NCBI RefSeq assembly: GCF_011320075.1
Contig: NZ_JAANPA010000006.1
Location: 31,342 to 95,341, forward strand
Direction: 5' to 3'
DNA: 64,000 nt
Origin: Sphingosinicella sp. YJ22
GTDB lineage: Bacteria > Pseudomonadota > Alphaproteobacteria > Sphingomonadales > Sphingomonadaceae
Both the position numbers and the translations under genes were made by a program. Every line of letters starts with the position of its first letter. The first letter of the stretch is position 1. This document shows positions 50,637 to 59,828 of this stretch, in pieces. Under the pieces are notes generated by a model. That model saw only the letters and a list, made by a program, of their open reading frames with translations. It was not told the DNA's origin and ran no database searches.

Positions 50637-51377
50637 ATGGACGAATTGCCGCCCCCCGTTCCCGCCGCGACCTTGGTGCTGATGCGGGACGTGGCGCACG
50701 GCCCGCCCGAATTGCTGATGATGGAGCGGCCCGGCCACATGGCCTTCGCGGCCGGCGCCCTGGTCTTCCCCGGCGGGCGGATCGACGCCCAGGACCATGC
50801 GGCGGCCGAGCGGCTCGGTGGCGATGCCGCGAGGATCGCGGCGGTGCGCGAGACGATCGAGGAGACCGGGATCGTGCCGGTCTCCGGGCTGGTCTCCGGC
50901 CAGGTCGAGACGCTTCGGACCGGCCTGTTCGCCGGCCGCGACTTCGCGGACCTTCTCGCCGAAGCCGGTACGGCGCTGGACCTCGCCGGCCTCGTTCCGT
51001 TCGCGCGCTGGTGCCCGAATTTCCGCGAGACCCGCCGCTTCGACGCGACCTTCTTCCTCGCCGCGGCGCCGGATGGGGTGGGGGAGCCGTCGCCGCAGCC
51101 GGGCGAGGTGACCCGCGCCTTCTGGGCGAGCGCGAAGGACGTGCTGGCCGAGCTGGAATCGGACCGCGCCCACGCCATCTTCCCGACCCGACGCAATCTC
51201 GAGCGGCTGGCGCGCTACGGCTCGTTCGCCGAGGCGCGCGCCGATGCCGAGCGCCGCGAGGTGCGGATGATCACGCCCTGGGTTGAGCAGCGCGACGGCG
51301 TGCCCTGGGTCTGCATCCCCGACGATCTCGGCTATCCGGTCACCGCCGAGCTGCTCGAGACCGCGCGCCGCCGCTGA
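50637..51377 (+). CDS. NUDIX hydrolase
   Basis: A 246-residue NUDIX-family protein. VFPGGRIDAQD begins the box, and, after an insertion, AAVRETIEETGIV completes it with the metal-binding Glu residues. The long form with a C-terminal extension (FWASAKDVLAELESDRAHAIFPTRRNLERL) resembles human NUDT19-like enzymes, which act on CoA derivatives. The substrate here is not established. It is probably the first gene before recJ, 78 bases upstream. Confidence 0.85.
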   Translation: MDELPPPVPAATLVLMRDVAHGPPELLMMERPGHMAFAAGALVFPGGRIDAQDHAAAERLGGDAARIAAVRETIEETGIVPVSGLVSGQVETLRTGLFAGRDFADLLAEAGTALDLAGLVPFARWCPNFRETRRFDATFFLAAAPDGVGEPSPQPGEVTRAFWASAKDVLAELESDRAHAIFPTRRNLERLARYGSFAEARADAERREVRMITPWVEQRDGVPWVCIPDDLGYPVTAELLETARRR

Positions 51378-51455
51378 GCGCTTATCCACAATCAAAGCGG
51401 TCTTTACCCTCGCGCGGGATTCACCTCCAACTCGCAGTGGGTTAGGTTGCACGCC

Positions 51456-53231
51456 ATGTTGATGGCCTCCTCCCTCGTGTGCGGCGTCGAGCGTTCGCTC
51501 GGCGGCCAGGCCTGGCGCTGGCGCCACAGCGCCGCCGACGCGACCGACGACGGCTTCAAGCCCGACGACCTCATCGACCAGATATTGATGGCCCGCGGAG
51601 TCGCCCGCGACGATTTGCCGCGCCACCGCACCCCGACGATCCGCGGCTTCATGCCGGATCCCGCCATTTTCCGTGACATGGAGGCCGCCGCTTCGCGCCT
51701 TGCCGACGCGGTCGAGGCGCGCGAGCCGGTCACCATCTTCGGCGACTATGACGTCGACGGCGCGACCTCGGCGGCGCTGCTGATCCGGCTTCTGCGCGAG
51801 CTCGGCCTCAAGCCGGCGGCCTACATCCCCGACCGGCTGATGGAGGGCTACGGCCCGTCCGGCGCGGCGCTGGTGCGTATCGTCGAGGGCGGCACCAGGC
51901 TGATCGTCACCGTCGATTGCGGCGCCCAGGCCTTCGACGCGCTCGCCGAGGCCAAGGCGGCCGGCGCCGAGGTCATCGTCGTCGACCATCACCAATGCGC
52001 CGCGCGGCTCCCCGAGGCCTTCGCTCTGGTCAACCCGAACCGGCTCGACGAGGCCGACGAAGCGGCGGCGCACGGCCATCTCGCCGCGGTCGGAGTCGCC
52101 TTTCTGCTCGGCGCTGCGCTGCTGCGCACGCTCCGCGCCCGCGGCCATTTCGGAGCCCGGCCCGAGCCCAAGCTGATCGAGCTTCTCGATCTCGTTGCGC
52201 TCGGCACGGTCGCCGACGTCGCCCAGCTCAAGGGCCTCAACCGCGCCTTCGTCGCGCAGGGCCTCAAGGTGATGGCGCAGCGCCGCAACATCGGCATGGC
52301 GGCGCTGATCGATGCCTCGCGGCTGACCCGCGCGCCGGCCTGTTCCGATCTCGGCTTCGCGCTCGGCCCCCGCATCAATGCGGCGGGCCGGGTCGGAACA
52401 TCCGACCTCGGCGTCCGCCTGCTCACCACCGACGACCCGCTCGAGGCGGCTGCGATCGCGGTCGAGCTCGACCATCACAATGAAGAGCGCCGGGCGATCG
52501 AGATGCTGGTGACCGAGGCGGCGCAGGCCGCGGCGGCGCACCAGGACAATCGCGCGGTGGTGATCACGGCGGGCGCCGGCTGGCACCCTGGAGTGATCGG
52601 CATCGTCGCTGGTCGCCTGAAGGAGAAGACCCGCCGCCCGGCCATCGTCATCGCGCTCGACGGCGCCGGAATCGGCAAGGGCTCGGGGCGCTCCATCTCC
52701 GGCGTCGACCTCGGCGCCGCCGTGCTCGCCGCGAAGGACAGCGGCCTGCTCGTCGCCGGCGGCGGCCACGCCATGGCGGCGGGACTGACCGTCGCCGCCG
52801 ACAAGGTCGAGGCGCTGTCGGACTTCCTCGAGGAGCGGCTGGCGGGCGACGTGGCCCGCGCCCGCGAGGACCGCAGCCTGCTGATCGACGCGGCGCTCGC
52901 CTGCGGCGGCATCTGCCCGGACCTGTGCGACGCGCTGGAGGCGGGCGGCCCCTACGGCGCCGGCTGGCCGGCGCCGCGCGTCGTCGCGGGCCCGGCAAAG
53001 GTGATCAAGGCGGACGTGGTCGGCAGCGGCCATGTCCGGCTGCTGGTCAGCGGCGAGGACGGCCGGCGCGTGAAGGCGGTCGGCTTCCGCATGGCCGACC
53101 AGCCGCTCGGCCAGGCGCTGCTCGCCGCCGGCACGCGCAAGCTGTGGTTGGCGGGGCGGATGAAGCGCGACGACTGGAATGGCCGCGCCTCCGCCGAGCT
53201 CCATCTCGACGACGCCGCCTTCGCCGACTGA
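51456..53231 (+). CDS. recJ: Single-stranded-DNA-specific exonuclease RecJ
   Basis: A 591-residue DHH-family nuclease. Motifs: FGDYDVDGATSAALL, VTVDCGAQAFDA, VVDHHQCAARLPEA (the DHH), LGPRINAAGRVG, and the DHHA1 part GGGHAMAAGLTV. It removes single-stranded DNA 5' to 3' in recombination and repair. ATG 51456 was chosen; TTG 51447 and ATG 51462 are close alternatives. The length is typical. Confidence 0.94.
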   Translation: MLMASSLVCGVERSLGGQAWRWRHSAADATDDGFKPDDLIDQILMARGVARDDLPRHRTPTIRGFMPDPAIFRDMEAAASRLADAVEAREPVTIFGDYDVDGATSAALLIRLLRELGLKPAAYIPDRLMEGYGPSGAALVRIVEGGTRLIVTVDCGAQAFDALAEAKAAGAEVIVVDHHQCAARLPEAFALVNPNRLDEADEAAAHGHLAAVGVAFLLGAALLRTLRARGHFGARPEPKLIELLDLVALGTVADVAQLKGLNRAFVAQGLKVMAQRRNIGMAALIDASRLTRAPACSDLGFALGPRINAAGRVGTSDLGVRLLTTDDPLEAAAIAVELDHHNEERRAIEMLVTEAAQAAAAHQDNRAVVITAGAGWHPGVIGIVAGRLKEKTRRPAIVIALDGAGIGKGSGRSISGVDLGAAVLAAKDSGLLVAGGGHAMAAGLTVAADKVEALSDFLEERLAGDVARAREDRSLLIDAALACGGICPDLCDALEAGGPYGAGWPAPRVVAGPAKVIKADVVGSGHVRLLVSGEDGRRVKAVGFRMADQPLGQALLAAGTRKLWLAGRMKRDDWNGRASAELHLDDAAFAD

Positions 53232-53284
53232 CGGCGGCTTGACCCCCTCCGCCTCACGCCCTAAGTGCGCCGCTCCGGCTCGAC

Positions 53285-53359
53285 GGCCCCTTCGTCTAGC
53301 GGTTAGGACGCGGCCCTTTCACGGCTGAAACACGGGTTCGATTCCCGTAGGGGTCACCA
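53285..53359 (+). tRNA. tRNA-Glu (TTC)
   Basis: Complete cloverleaf: acceptor GGCCCCT pairs with AGGGGTC (one G-T), a D-arm with CTAGCGGTTAGG, anticodon TTC at 53318-53320, a T-arm with GGTTCGATTCC, a discriminator A and encoded CCA. It is 75 bases long including CCA. Confidence 0.97.
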
Positions 53360-53411
53360 TCTTCGCCGCGGCGCCTCGCCAGTCCGATGAGCGCCGGCCT
53401 GGCTATTCCAG

Positions 53412-53867
53412 CTAAAGGCAGTCCCCCCATTCCGGCGGGCCAGGCCGGGCGACAAGCGCCTCCGTCTCCGATCGCAGGCTAGCGGTGCCGCGCCTCGCCA
53501 GGTTCCGGTACATCCCGATCACTTCGGACCGACAGACGGCAGCCGAGGGCTCGCCAACATTGGCCTGTTCTTGCTTGAATCGCTCCAGGTCGGCTGGAGT
53601 CGCAGCGGAATTGCGCAGAACGTACTGATCGATTTGATCGACGGCTCGACCGAGCTCGGCCTGGAATTCCGGATCCTGTCCGGGGAAGCAGCGCCTGCCG
53701 ACTTCCGCCACCGCGTTGAAGATCGCCATGATGCAAATGACGCCCGTGCCGGCGGGGATGGTCGCCGATGGTTCGGCCGGTTGACGGATGCCGTAGGCCA
53801 GTGCCGCGCCGGTCGTGGTCGACATTGCCAGGCAGGTCGCCAGCATGAACGGATATCGTCTCGTCAT
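53412..53867 (-). CDS. Secreted hypothetical protein
   Basis: A 151-residue protein starting MTRRYPFMLATCLAMSTTTGAALA, a likely signal peptide. It has about five Cys (CIMAIFNAVAEVGRRCFPG, AAVCRSEVIG and a final GDCL), suggesting disulfides. No family recognised. A longer frame begins at 53909, but the ATG at 53867 puts the signal peptide at the N-terminus. It is convergent with the tRNA. Confidence 0.6.
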   Translation of the reverse strand: MTRRYPFMLATCLAMSTTTGAALAYGIRQPAEPSATIPAGTGVICIMAIFNAVAEVGRRCFPGQDPEFQAELGRAVDQIDQYVLRNSAATPADLERFKQEQANVGEPSAAVCRSEVIGMYRNLARRGTASLRSETEALVARPGPPEWGDCL

Positions 53868-53967
53868 AGAGCCAGTTAGGCCGGCAGGCGCGGCAGGAGA
53901 AGTAGGCATGCGGTCGCCGCCACCACCCGAGCGTCAGGAAAGGGCGGGGATGGTTGGTCATCCGGCC

Positions 53968-54004
53968 GTCATTGCGAGGAGCGCAGCGACGAAGCAATCC
54001 ATGG
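53968..54004. repeat. Dispersed repeat (ATTGCGAGGAGCG type)
   Basis: The segment has GTCATTGCGAGGAGCG followed by CGACGAAGCAATCC, a short imperfect inverted repeat (ATTGC...GCAAT) found in many copies in several proteobacterial genomes. It lies in the gap before the 2OG oxygenase gene. Confidence 0.65.
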
Positions 54005-54073
54005 GCACGCGCGGCGAGCCCTCCGGGTTTCACCGGAGTCGCATTGGCGCCCGCGCTCGGCTAGGGAAGCGCC

Positions 54074-55009
54074 ATGGCTACCACGCTCGATTCAATCGCT
54101 TCCGTCTCCCTCACCGAGTCCGATCGGGACCCCGAGGGCTTTGCCGCCGCCATCGGCGGCTCGTTCGAACGCTACGGCTTCGCGGTCGTCGCGGATCACG
54201 GCATCCCGGCCGATCTCATCGCCCGCGCCGAGGAGAAGGCCAAGGCCTTCTTCGCTCTGCCCGAGGAGGTGAAGCGCGCCTACCACATCGCCGGCGGCGG
54301 CGGCGCGCGCGGCTACACGCCGTTCGGGATCGAGACCGCCAAGGGCGCGACCGCCTTCGACCTCAAGGAATTCTGGCATGTCGGCCGCGAGCTTCCGGAG
54401 GGCCATCCCTACGAGCCGATGATGCCGCGCAACGTCTGGCCGGAAGAGGTCGAGAGCTTCAAGGCGACCTTCCTCGAGCTGTTCGCGGCGTTCGACAAGG
54501 CCGGGGCGCGAATCCTCGAGGCGATCGCCCGCTATCTCGGCCTCGCGCCCGATTTCTTCGTCGACACGGTGCGCGACGGCAATTCGGTGCTTCGCCTGCT
54601 CCATTACCCGCCGGTTCCCGGCGACGGCCCCAACGTGCGCGCCGGCGCTCATGAGGACATCAACACCATCACCCTTCTGCTCGGCGCCGAGGAAGCGGGC
54701 CTCCAGCTGCTCGACCGCGACGGCCAGTGGCTGCCGGTCACCCCGCGTGAGGGCGAGCTCGTCGTCAATGTCGGCGACATGCTCCAGCGCCTGACCAACT
54801 ATGTGCTGAAGTCGACCTCGCACCGGGTCGTCAACCCGCCGCCCGAGCGCCGCGGCGTGTCGCGCTACTCGATGCCCTTCTTCCTGCACTTCCGGCCGGA
54901 TTACCTGATCGATCCGCTGCCCGGCTGCAACGAGGAGCGGGCGCCGGATCCGGCGATCACCGCGCACGACTTCCTCCAGCAGCGCCTGCGCGAGATCAAG
55001 CTGACGTAA
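54074..55009 (+). CDS. 2-oxoglutarate/Fe(II)-dependent oxygenase (isopenicillin N synthase family)
   Basis: A 311-residue member of the DIOX_N/2OG-FeII_Oxy group. The iron ligands are AHEDINTITLL (His, Asp) and STSHRVVNPP (His); a following Arg, in RGVSRYSMPFF, would bind 2-oxoglutarate. The N-terminal GFAVVADHGIP is typical. The natural substrate is unknown. It lies upstream of the inverted-repeat element at 55016-55180. Confidence 0.9.
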   Translation: MATTLDSIASVSLTESDRDPEGFAAAIGGSFERYGFAVVADHGIPADLIARAEEKAKAFFALPEEVKRAYHIAGGGGARGYTPFGIETAKGATAFDLKEFWHVGRELPEGHPYEPMMPRNVWPEEVESFKATFLELFAAFDKAGARILEAIARYLGLAPDFFVDTVRDGNSVLRLLHYPPVPGDGPNVRAGAHEDINTITLLLGAEEAGLQLLDRDGQWLPVTPREGELVVNVGDMLQRLTNYVLKSTSHRVVNPPPERRGVSRYSMPFFLHFRPDYLIDPLPGCNEERAPDPAITAHDFLQQRLREIKLT

Positions 55010-55015
55010 TCTTGG

Positions 55016-55180
55016 CCCCTCTCCCCTTGCGGGAGAGGGATGGGAGGGTGAGGGCACGCACGTATTGCCCTCACCCGGCCTCGCTTCGCTCAGCCACCAG
55101 CATCAGGTGAACAGCGCCCCGCGCTGTTCAGGTCGTGCCGGGGGCACGACCGACCTGATGTTCCCGCAAGGGGAGAGGGG
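55016..55180. repeat. MITE-like nested inverted-repeat element / bidirectional terminator
   Basis: The outer arms are a perfect 19-base inverted repeat (CCCCTCTCCCCTTGCGGGA at 55016-55034 and its complement at 55162-55180), followed by TTTTT. Inside are nested arms, such as GAACAGCGC/GCGCTGTTC and GTCGTGCC/GGCACGAC. It separates two convergent genes and could end both transcripts. Confidence 0.75.
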
Positions 55181-55183
55181 TTT

Positions 55184-55633
55184 TTAGCTCGCCGCGTCCT
55201 TCAGATTGTCCGGCCCGAACCCGAGCGGCAGCAGGTCGGAGATCCGCCTCACGTCCACCTTGGCCCCGTCGCCGCTGCCCGAGATCATCTCGACGTCGTT
55301 GCCGCTGAGCTGGGCCGCCTCAAGGATCGACTGGCGGCAGCCGCCGCACGACGTCACCACCATCTCGCCGGCGAGCGCGCCATTCTCGACCCGGCCGCCG
55401 ACGACGGCGATGCGCGCCACCCGGTCGAGCCCGAACGCCTGCTGCGCCGCAGTCAGCGCCGACACCTCGGCGCACACGCCGAGCCGGAAGCAGGCATTCT
55501 CCATGTTCGCCCCGACCGCCACCTGGCCGTCGACCGATTCCACGGCGCAGCCGACGCTGAAGCCGGAATAGGGGGCATAGGCCTTGAGCGCCGCCTGGCG
55601 GGCGCGGGCGATGAGATCGTTCCTGTGGGTCAT
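55184..55633 (-). CDS. cdd: Cytidine deaminase
   Basis: A 149-residue homotetramer-type cytidine deaminase. The zinc motifs are NACFRLGVCAEVSAL (Cys-Ala-Glu) and SCGGCRQSI; also PYSGFSVGCAV. It deaminates cytidine and deoxycytidine to uridines. The ATG at 55633 overlaps the stop of the hybrid sensor kinase gene by four bases. Confidence 0.94.
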   Translation of the reverse strand: MTHRNDLIARARQAALKAYAPYSGFSVGCAVESVDGQVAVGANMENACFRLGVCAEVSALTAAQQAFGLDRVARIAVVGGRVENGALAGEMVVTSCGGCRQSILEAAQLSGNDVEMISGSGDGAKVDVRRISDLLPLGFGPDNLKDAAS

Positions 55634-58173
55634 GCGCCGCCGTCAAGCATATCGCGCACCCGCGCGGCAAGCTCGGCATAGGCGAAGGGCTTGGTGATCA
55701 GCTCGACTCCGGGGTCGAGCCGGCCCTGGTGCATCATCGCGTTGCGCGCATAGCCGGTGGTGAACAGGACCTTGAGATCGGGCCGCATCGCGCGCGCCTG
55801 CTGCGCCAGCACTTCGCCGTTCATTCCGCTCGGAAGCACGATGTCGGTGAACAACAGGTCGATCTCGCCGTCGCGCTGCTCGAGCCGGCGCAGCGCCGCC
55901 GGGCCGTCGACCGCTTCGAGGACTCGGTAGCCGAGCTCGCGCAGCACCTCGACCGTGTAGGCGCGAACGTCCTCGTCGTCCTCGCACACCAGGATGGTCT
56001 CGCGGCCGTCGCCCCCCGGCACCGGCGCGGCGTCCTTCTCCTCGTCCTCCCGAACGTCGCCGGCGAGGCGCGGCAGGTAGATCTTCACGCACGTGCCTTC
56101 GCCGGGCTCGGAATAGATCTTCACATGGCCGCCCGACTGCTTGACGAAGCCGTAGACCATCGAGAGGCCGAGGCCGGTGCCCTTGCCGACTTCCTTGGTG
56201 GTGAAGAAGGGCTCGTAGGCGCGGGCGATCGTCTCCTCGTCCATGCCGGTGCCGGTGTCGGTCACGCAGATCGCGACATATTGGCCCGGCAGCACCTCGC
56301 TATTCTCGGCGACATAGGCGCGGTCGAGATGGGTGTTGGCGGTCTCGATGGTGAGCTTGCCGCCATCGGGCATCGCGTCGCGCGCGTTCACGGCCAAGTT
56401 GAGGATGGCGTTCTCGAGCTGGTTGGGGTCGATCTCGATCCGCCACACGCCGGCGCCGAGCACCGTTTCGACCGCGATGGTCTCGCCCAGCGAGCGGTGC
56501 AAGAGGTCGGACATGCCGGTGACCAGCTTGTTGGGGTCGATCGGCTTGGGCGCGAGCGGCTGGCGGCGCGAGAAAGCGAGCAGGCGCTGGGTCAGAACCG
56601 CCGCGCGTTCCGAGCCGGTCAGGGCATTGGCGATGTTGCGCTCCAGCCGGGCGTTGCCGGACCCGGCGAGCTGGCGCTGGGCGAGCTCGAGATTGCCGGT
56701 GATCACGGTCAGCAGATTGTTGAAGTCGTGGGCGATGCCGCCGGTGAGCTGGCCGACCGCCTCCATCTTCTGCGATTGCCGCAGCGCTTCCTGCATCCGC
56801 TCGCGCTCGGCGATGGCGTCGGCGATGCGCTGCTCCAGCGAGGCATTGAGGTCGGCCAGCGCCTCCTGGGTGCGGCGCCGCTCGACGATCTCGCGGGCGA
56901 GCGCCGCCTCGGCGGCCTTGCGCGCGCTGATGTCGATGACGGTGCCGATGAAGCGCACCGCCTCGCCATTTTCGAAGACGGCGCGGCCACGCGCGGTGAT
57001 CCAGCGCTCGACGCCGTCTTCCACGCCGATCGTCCGATATTCGACGTCATAGCCGCCGGGCCCGTCCGGATCGAGCGCGCGCTTCACCGCCGCGTCGGTG
57101 GCGGCGCGGTCGTCCGGGTGGATGGCGGCGACGAAGCGGTCGTAATCGACCGGTGCGTCGGGCGAGAGGCCGAAGGCGGCCCGCGTGCCGGCGTCCCAGC
57201 TCAACTCGCCGGACCGCGGGTTGAAGTCCCATACGCCGACCGAGGCGGCCTCGGTGGCGAGGCGGAGCCGCGCCTCGCTGGCCTGCAGCGCGTCCTCGGC
57301 GGCGCGCCGTTCCTCGATGTCGATCACCGACCCGACGAAGCCGGCGAACTCGCCCTTCGCGCCGAAGCGGGGCGCCCCTGAATCGATCGCCCAGCGATAA
57401 ACGCCGTCCGCCCGCCGAAGCCGGTACTCAAGGCGGAACGGCTCGCGCCTCGCGGTGGCGTCGGACAGGGTCTCGCCGGTCGAAGCGCGGTCGTCGGGAT
57501 GGATGGCGTCGAGCCAGCCCGCGCCCAGCGCTTCCGCTTCGCTCTGGCCGGTGAAGTCGAACCAGTAGCGGTTGAGATAGACGCACTGGCCGTCCTTGTC
57601 GGTGACCCAGACCATCACCGGCAGATTGTCGGCCATGTTGCGCAGCCGGGCCTCGCTGGCGCGGACCCTCTGCTCGCTCAGCACCTTCTGGGTGGTCTCC
57701 TTGACCAGGCACAGGACCCCGCCAATCCGCCCCGTTTCGTCGCGCACCGGCGAGTAGGAGATGTCGAAATAGACCGTCTCCGGCGCGCCGTGCCGCTCGA
57801 TGTAGAAGGGGCGGTCCTCGGCGGACACGGTCTCGCCCTCATCGCGGACCCTGGCGAGCAGCGGCTCGAGGTCGTCCCACAGCTCCGCCCAATTCTCGCG
57901 CGCCGGACGCCCGAGAGCGCGGGGATGCTTGTCGCCGATCGTCGGCGCGTAGCTGTCGTTGTAGAGGGCGACGAACTCCGGCCCCCAGAACAGCACGATC
58001 TGCGCCGCCGCGGGCAGCATCAGCGCCACCGTCGACTTGAGAATGGCGGGCCAGTCGGCCGGCGGCCCCAGCGGCGAATCGGACCAGTCGCGTGTCCGGA
58101 TCAGCGCGCCCATCGCTCCGCCGCCCGACAGGAAGTCGGCCCCGTTCTCGACAGGGGTCGCCTCACTCGCCAC
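55630..58173 (-). CDS. Hybrid sensor histidine kinase/response regulator, multi-PAS
   Basis: An 847-residue soluble protein. There are three PAS-type domains (about 35-165 with LFWGPEFVALYNDSYAP; about 175-290 with MVWVTDKDGQCVYLNRYW; about 300-420), a coiled coil (about 430-475), the kinase part with GGIAHDFNNLLTVITGN, HATPase motifs (NLAVNARDAM, GTGLGLSMVYGF) and a C-terminal receiver (about 720-840: CEDDEDVRAYTVEVL, LLFTDIVLPSGMNG with the acceptor Asp). No membrane segment is evident. The first PAS domain resembles those of bacteriophytochrome/LOV-type kinases but has no LOV Cys motif, so the signal is unknown. It is translationally coupled to cdd. Confidence 0.9.
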   Translation of the reverse strand: MASEATPVENGADFLSGGGAMGALIRTRDWSDSPLGPPADWPAILKSTVALMLPAAAQIVLFWGPEFVALYNDSYAPTIGDKHPRALGRPARENWAELWDDLEPLLARVRDEGETVSAEDRPFYIERHGAPETVYFDISYSPVRDETGRIGGVLCLVKETTQKVLSEQRVRASEARLRNMADNLPVMVWVTDKDGQCVYLNRYWFDFTGQSEAEALGAGWLDAIHPDDRASTGETLSDATARREPFRLEYRLRRADGVYRWAIDSGAPRFGAKGEFAGFVGSVIDIEERRAAEDALQASEARLRLATEAASVGVWDFNPRSGELSWDAGTRAAFGLSPDAPVDYDRFVAAIHPDDRAATDAAVKRALDPDGPGGYDVEYRTIGVEDGVERWITARGRAVFENGEAVRFIGTVIDISARKAAEAALAREIVERRRTQEALADLNASLEQRIADAIAERERMQEALRQSQKMEAVGQLTGGIAHDFNNLLTVITGNLELAQRQLAGSGNARLERNIANALTGSERAAVLTQRLLAFSRRQPLAPKPIDPNKLVTGMSDLLHRSLGETIAVETVLGAGVWRIEIDPNQLENAILNLAVNARDAMPDGGKLTIETANTHLDRAYVAENSEVLPGQYVAICVTDTGTGMDEETIARAYEPFFTTKEVGKGTGLGLSMVYGFVKQSGGHVKIYSEPGEGTCVKIYLPRLAGDVREDEEKDAAPVPGGDGRETILVCEDDEDVRAYTVEVLRELGYRVLEAVDGPAALRRLEQRDGEIDLLFTDIVLPSGMNGEVLAQQARAMRPDLKVLFTTGYARNAMMHQGRLDPGVELITKPFAYAELAARVRDMLDGGA

Positions 58174-58401
58174 CTGGCCGTCCTCTCCCTTGCTTGTTCA
58201 CCCTTCCCTTAGCCGCATCTTCCGCACTTTCAATGACTTGTGGAGATGGCAGGCGACGTGCGGGCCGCTGTCAGACAGGCGAAAGTAAGAAGCGGACGCT
58301 GCTCAGTTTCCTGGCGGTCCGTTGTTGACCAGGAGGATTGGTTACTTCGGCTAATATTTGATCCGTGCTATGTTGAGTCGCAGCAACTGGGGGACTCAAC
58401 T

Positions 58402-59376
58402 ATGCTGAAGACCTGCTTCCGCATGGCGGCCGCGGCCGTCCTTGCTCTTGCCGTCGTCACGCCTGCCTACGGCCAAGCGACCCGCACCTGGGTGTCGGGC
58501 GTCGGCGATGACGTCAATCCGTGCAGCCGCACCGCCCCGTGCAAGACCTTCGCCGGGGCGATCTCGAAGACCGCCGCGGGCGGCGAGATCAACTGCCTCG
58601 ATCCGGGCGGCTTCGGCGCCGTCACCATCACCAAGTCGATCACCATCGACTGTACCGGCACGTTCGGCAGTGTGCTCAATTCCGGCGGCGTCAACGGCAT
58701 CGTCATCAACGACAGCGCCACCGCCACGCCGGGGACGATCAACGTCATCCTGCGCGGCCTGTCGATCAACGGCGCCGGCACCACGGCCGGGCTCAACGGC
58801 GTGCGCTTCATCTCGGGCGCGTCGCTGACGCTCGAGGACGTGTTCATCCAGAACCAGCGCAACGGCGCCACGTCTCACGGCGTCTCGATCCAGCCGACCA
58901 CCGCGATGCGCTTCCACGCGGAGAACGTCACCATCGTCAACGGCACCGGCGGAATACTGCTCAACCCGACGGTCGCCGGCGGCTCGATCAGCGCAGCGAT
59001 CGAGAATGTGCGGGTATTGAACAATACCGGCAACGGCATCCGGGTCGAGAATCTGCTCTCTACGGTCGGCGTGACGCTGGTTGTCGAGCGCAGCCTGATC
59101 TCGCGCAACGCAAGCGGCTTCTCGGTCAACACCGCGAACTCCACCACGCCGGTCAACATCATGATTGCCAACTCGTCGGTGACCCTCAATCCGAGCAACG
59201 GGATCATCGCCAGCAATGCCGGCTCGCGGATCCGCATCGGCGATACCACCGTCACCGGCAACGGCTTCGGCGTTCAGATATCGGGGGGAGCGATCCTCAA
59301 TTCCTACGGTACCAACCGGTTCAACGGGAATGTGCCCGAGCTCGCGATCGGCGGAACTCCGATCACCGAGCAGTAG
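58402..59376 (+). CDS. Secreted right-handed beta-helix protein
   Basis: A 324-residue precursor with a signal peptide (MLKTCFRMAAAAVLALAVVTPAYGQ). The mature part is Asn, Gly, Thr and Ile rich with regular short strands (INVILRGLSINGAG, IENVRVLNNTGNGIRVEN, IMIANSSVTLNPSNGII), the pattern of a parallel beta-helix. Conserved Cys residues are near the start (NPCSRTAPCKTF). It may bind polysaccharide or be an adhesin-like surface protein. ATG 58402 is preceded by GGGG. The region before it (58300-58400) is more AT-rich than its surroundings. Confidence 0.82.
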   Translation: MLKTCFRMAAAAVLALAVVTPAYGQATRTWVSGVGDDVNPCSRTAPCKTFAGAISKTAAGGEINCLDPGGFGAVTITKSITIDCTGTFGSVLNSGGVNGIVINDSATATPGTINVILRGLSINGAGTTAGLNGVRFISGASLTLEDVFIQNQRNGATSHGVSIQPTTAMRFHAENVTIVNGTGGILLNPTVAGGSISAAIENVRVLNNTGNGIRVENLLSTVGVTLVVERSLISRNASGFSVNTANSTTPVNIMIANSSVTLNPSNGIIASNAGSRIRIGDTTVTGNGFGVQISGGAILNSYGTNRFNGNVPELAIGGTPITEQ

Positions 59377-59434
59377 GGCGTGATCGGCGGGCCTGGCGCG
59401 CCCGCAGCAGGCGCGGCGCCTTTACGCCGCTGCG

Positions 59435-59468
59435 ATCGGGCAGCCGTTCCCCGCGACGGCTGCCCGAT
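59435..59468. terminator. Bidirectional terminator hairpin
   Basis: ATCGGGCAGCCGT (59435-59447) and its exact complement (59456-59468) enclose eight bases, between the convergent beta-helix and ArsC-like genes. The T-tail is short (TT on the plus side). Confidence 0.65.
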
Positions 59469-59480
59469 TTGCGCGTGTCG

Positions 59481-59828
59481 TCAGCCGATCGCCGCTTCGT
59501 AGATTTCCGCCTTGAAGCCGGCGATTCGGCGGTCGTCGAGGTCTAGCATCGGCCGCTTGATCATCGACGGCTGCGCCAGCATCAGCGCCACCGCCTTGTC
59601 CGCGTCGAGCCCCTGCCGGTCCGCCTCGGGCAGCTTGCGGAAGGTCGTGCCGGCGCGGTTGAGAACCGTCTCCCAGCCAAGCTCGCCGACCCAGGAGCGA
59701 AGCCGCGCCTCGTCGATTCCCGCTTTCTTGTAATCGTGGAAATCATAGGCGATTCCGCGCGCGTCGAGCCAGACGCGCGCCTTCTTCACCGTGTCGCAGT
59801 TCGGAATGCCGTAGAGGGTCGCTGTCAT
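59481..59828 (-). CDS. ArsC/Spx-type reductase (YffB-like)
   Basis: A 115-residue thioredoxin-fold protein: LYGIPNCDTVKKARVWLD at the N-terminus with one active Cys, then the conserved TTFRKLPE and MIKRPML segments. The wording matches YffB-like ArsC family members, whose role is glutathione-linked but unclear. The start is ATG 59828, overlapping the end of the VOC gene. Confidence 0.85.
   Translation of the reverse strand: MTATLYGIPNCDTVKKARVWLDARGIAYDFHDYKKAGIDEARLRSWVGELGWETVLNRAGTTFRKLPEADRQGLDADKAVALMLAQPSMIKRPMLDLDDRRIAGFKAEIYEAAIG

Noticed and set aside
50262..53204. Minus-strand frame of 980 codons
   Set aside because: Antisense to DUF6356, NUDIX and recJ; no motif.
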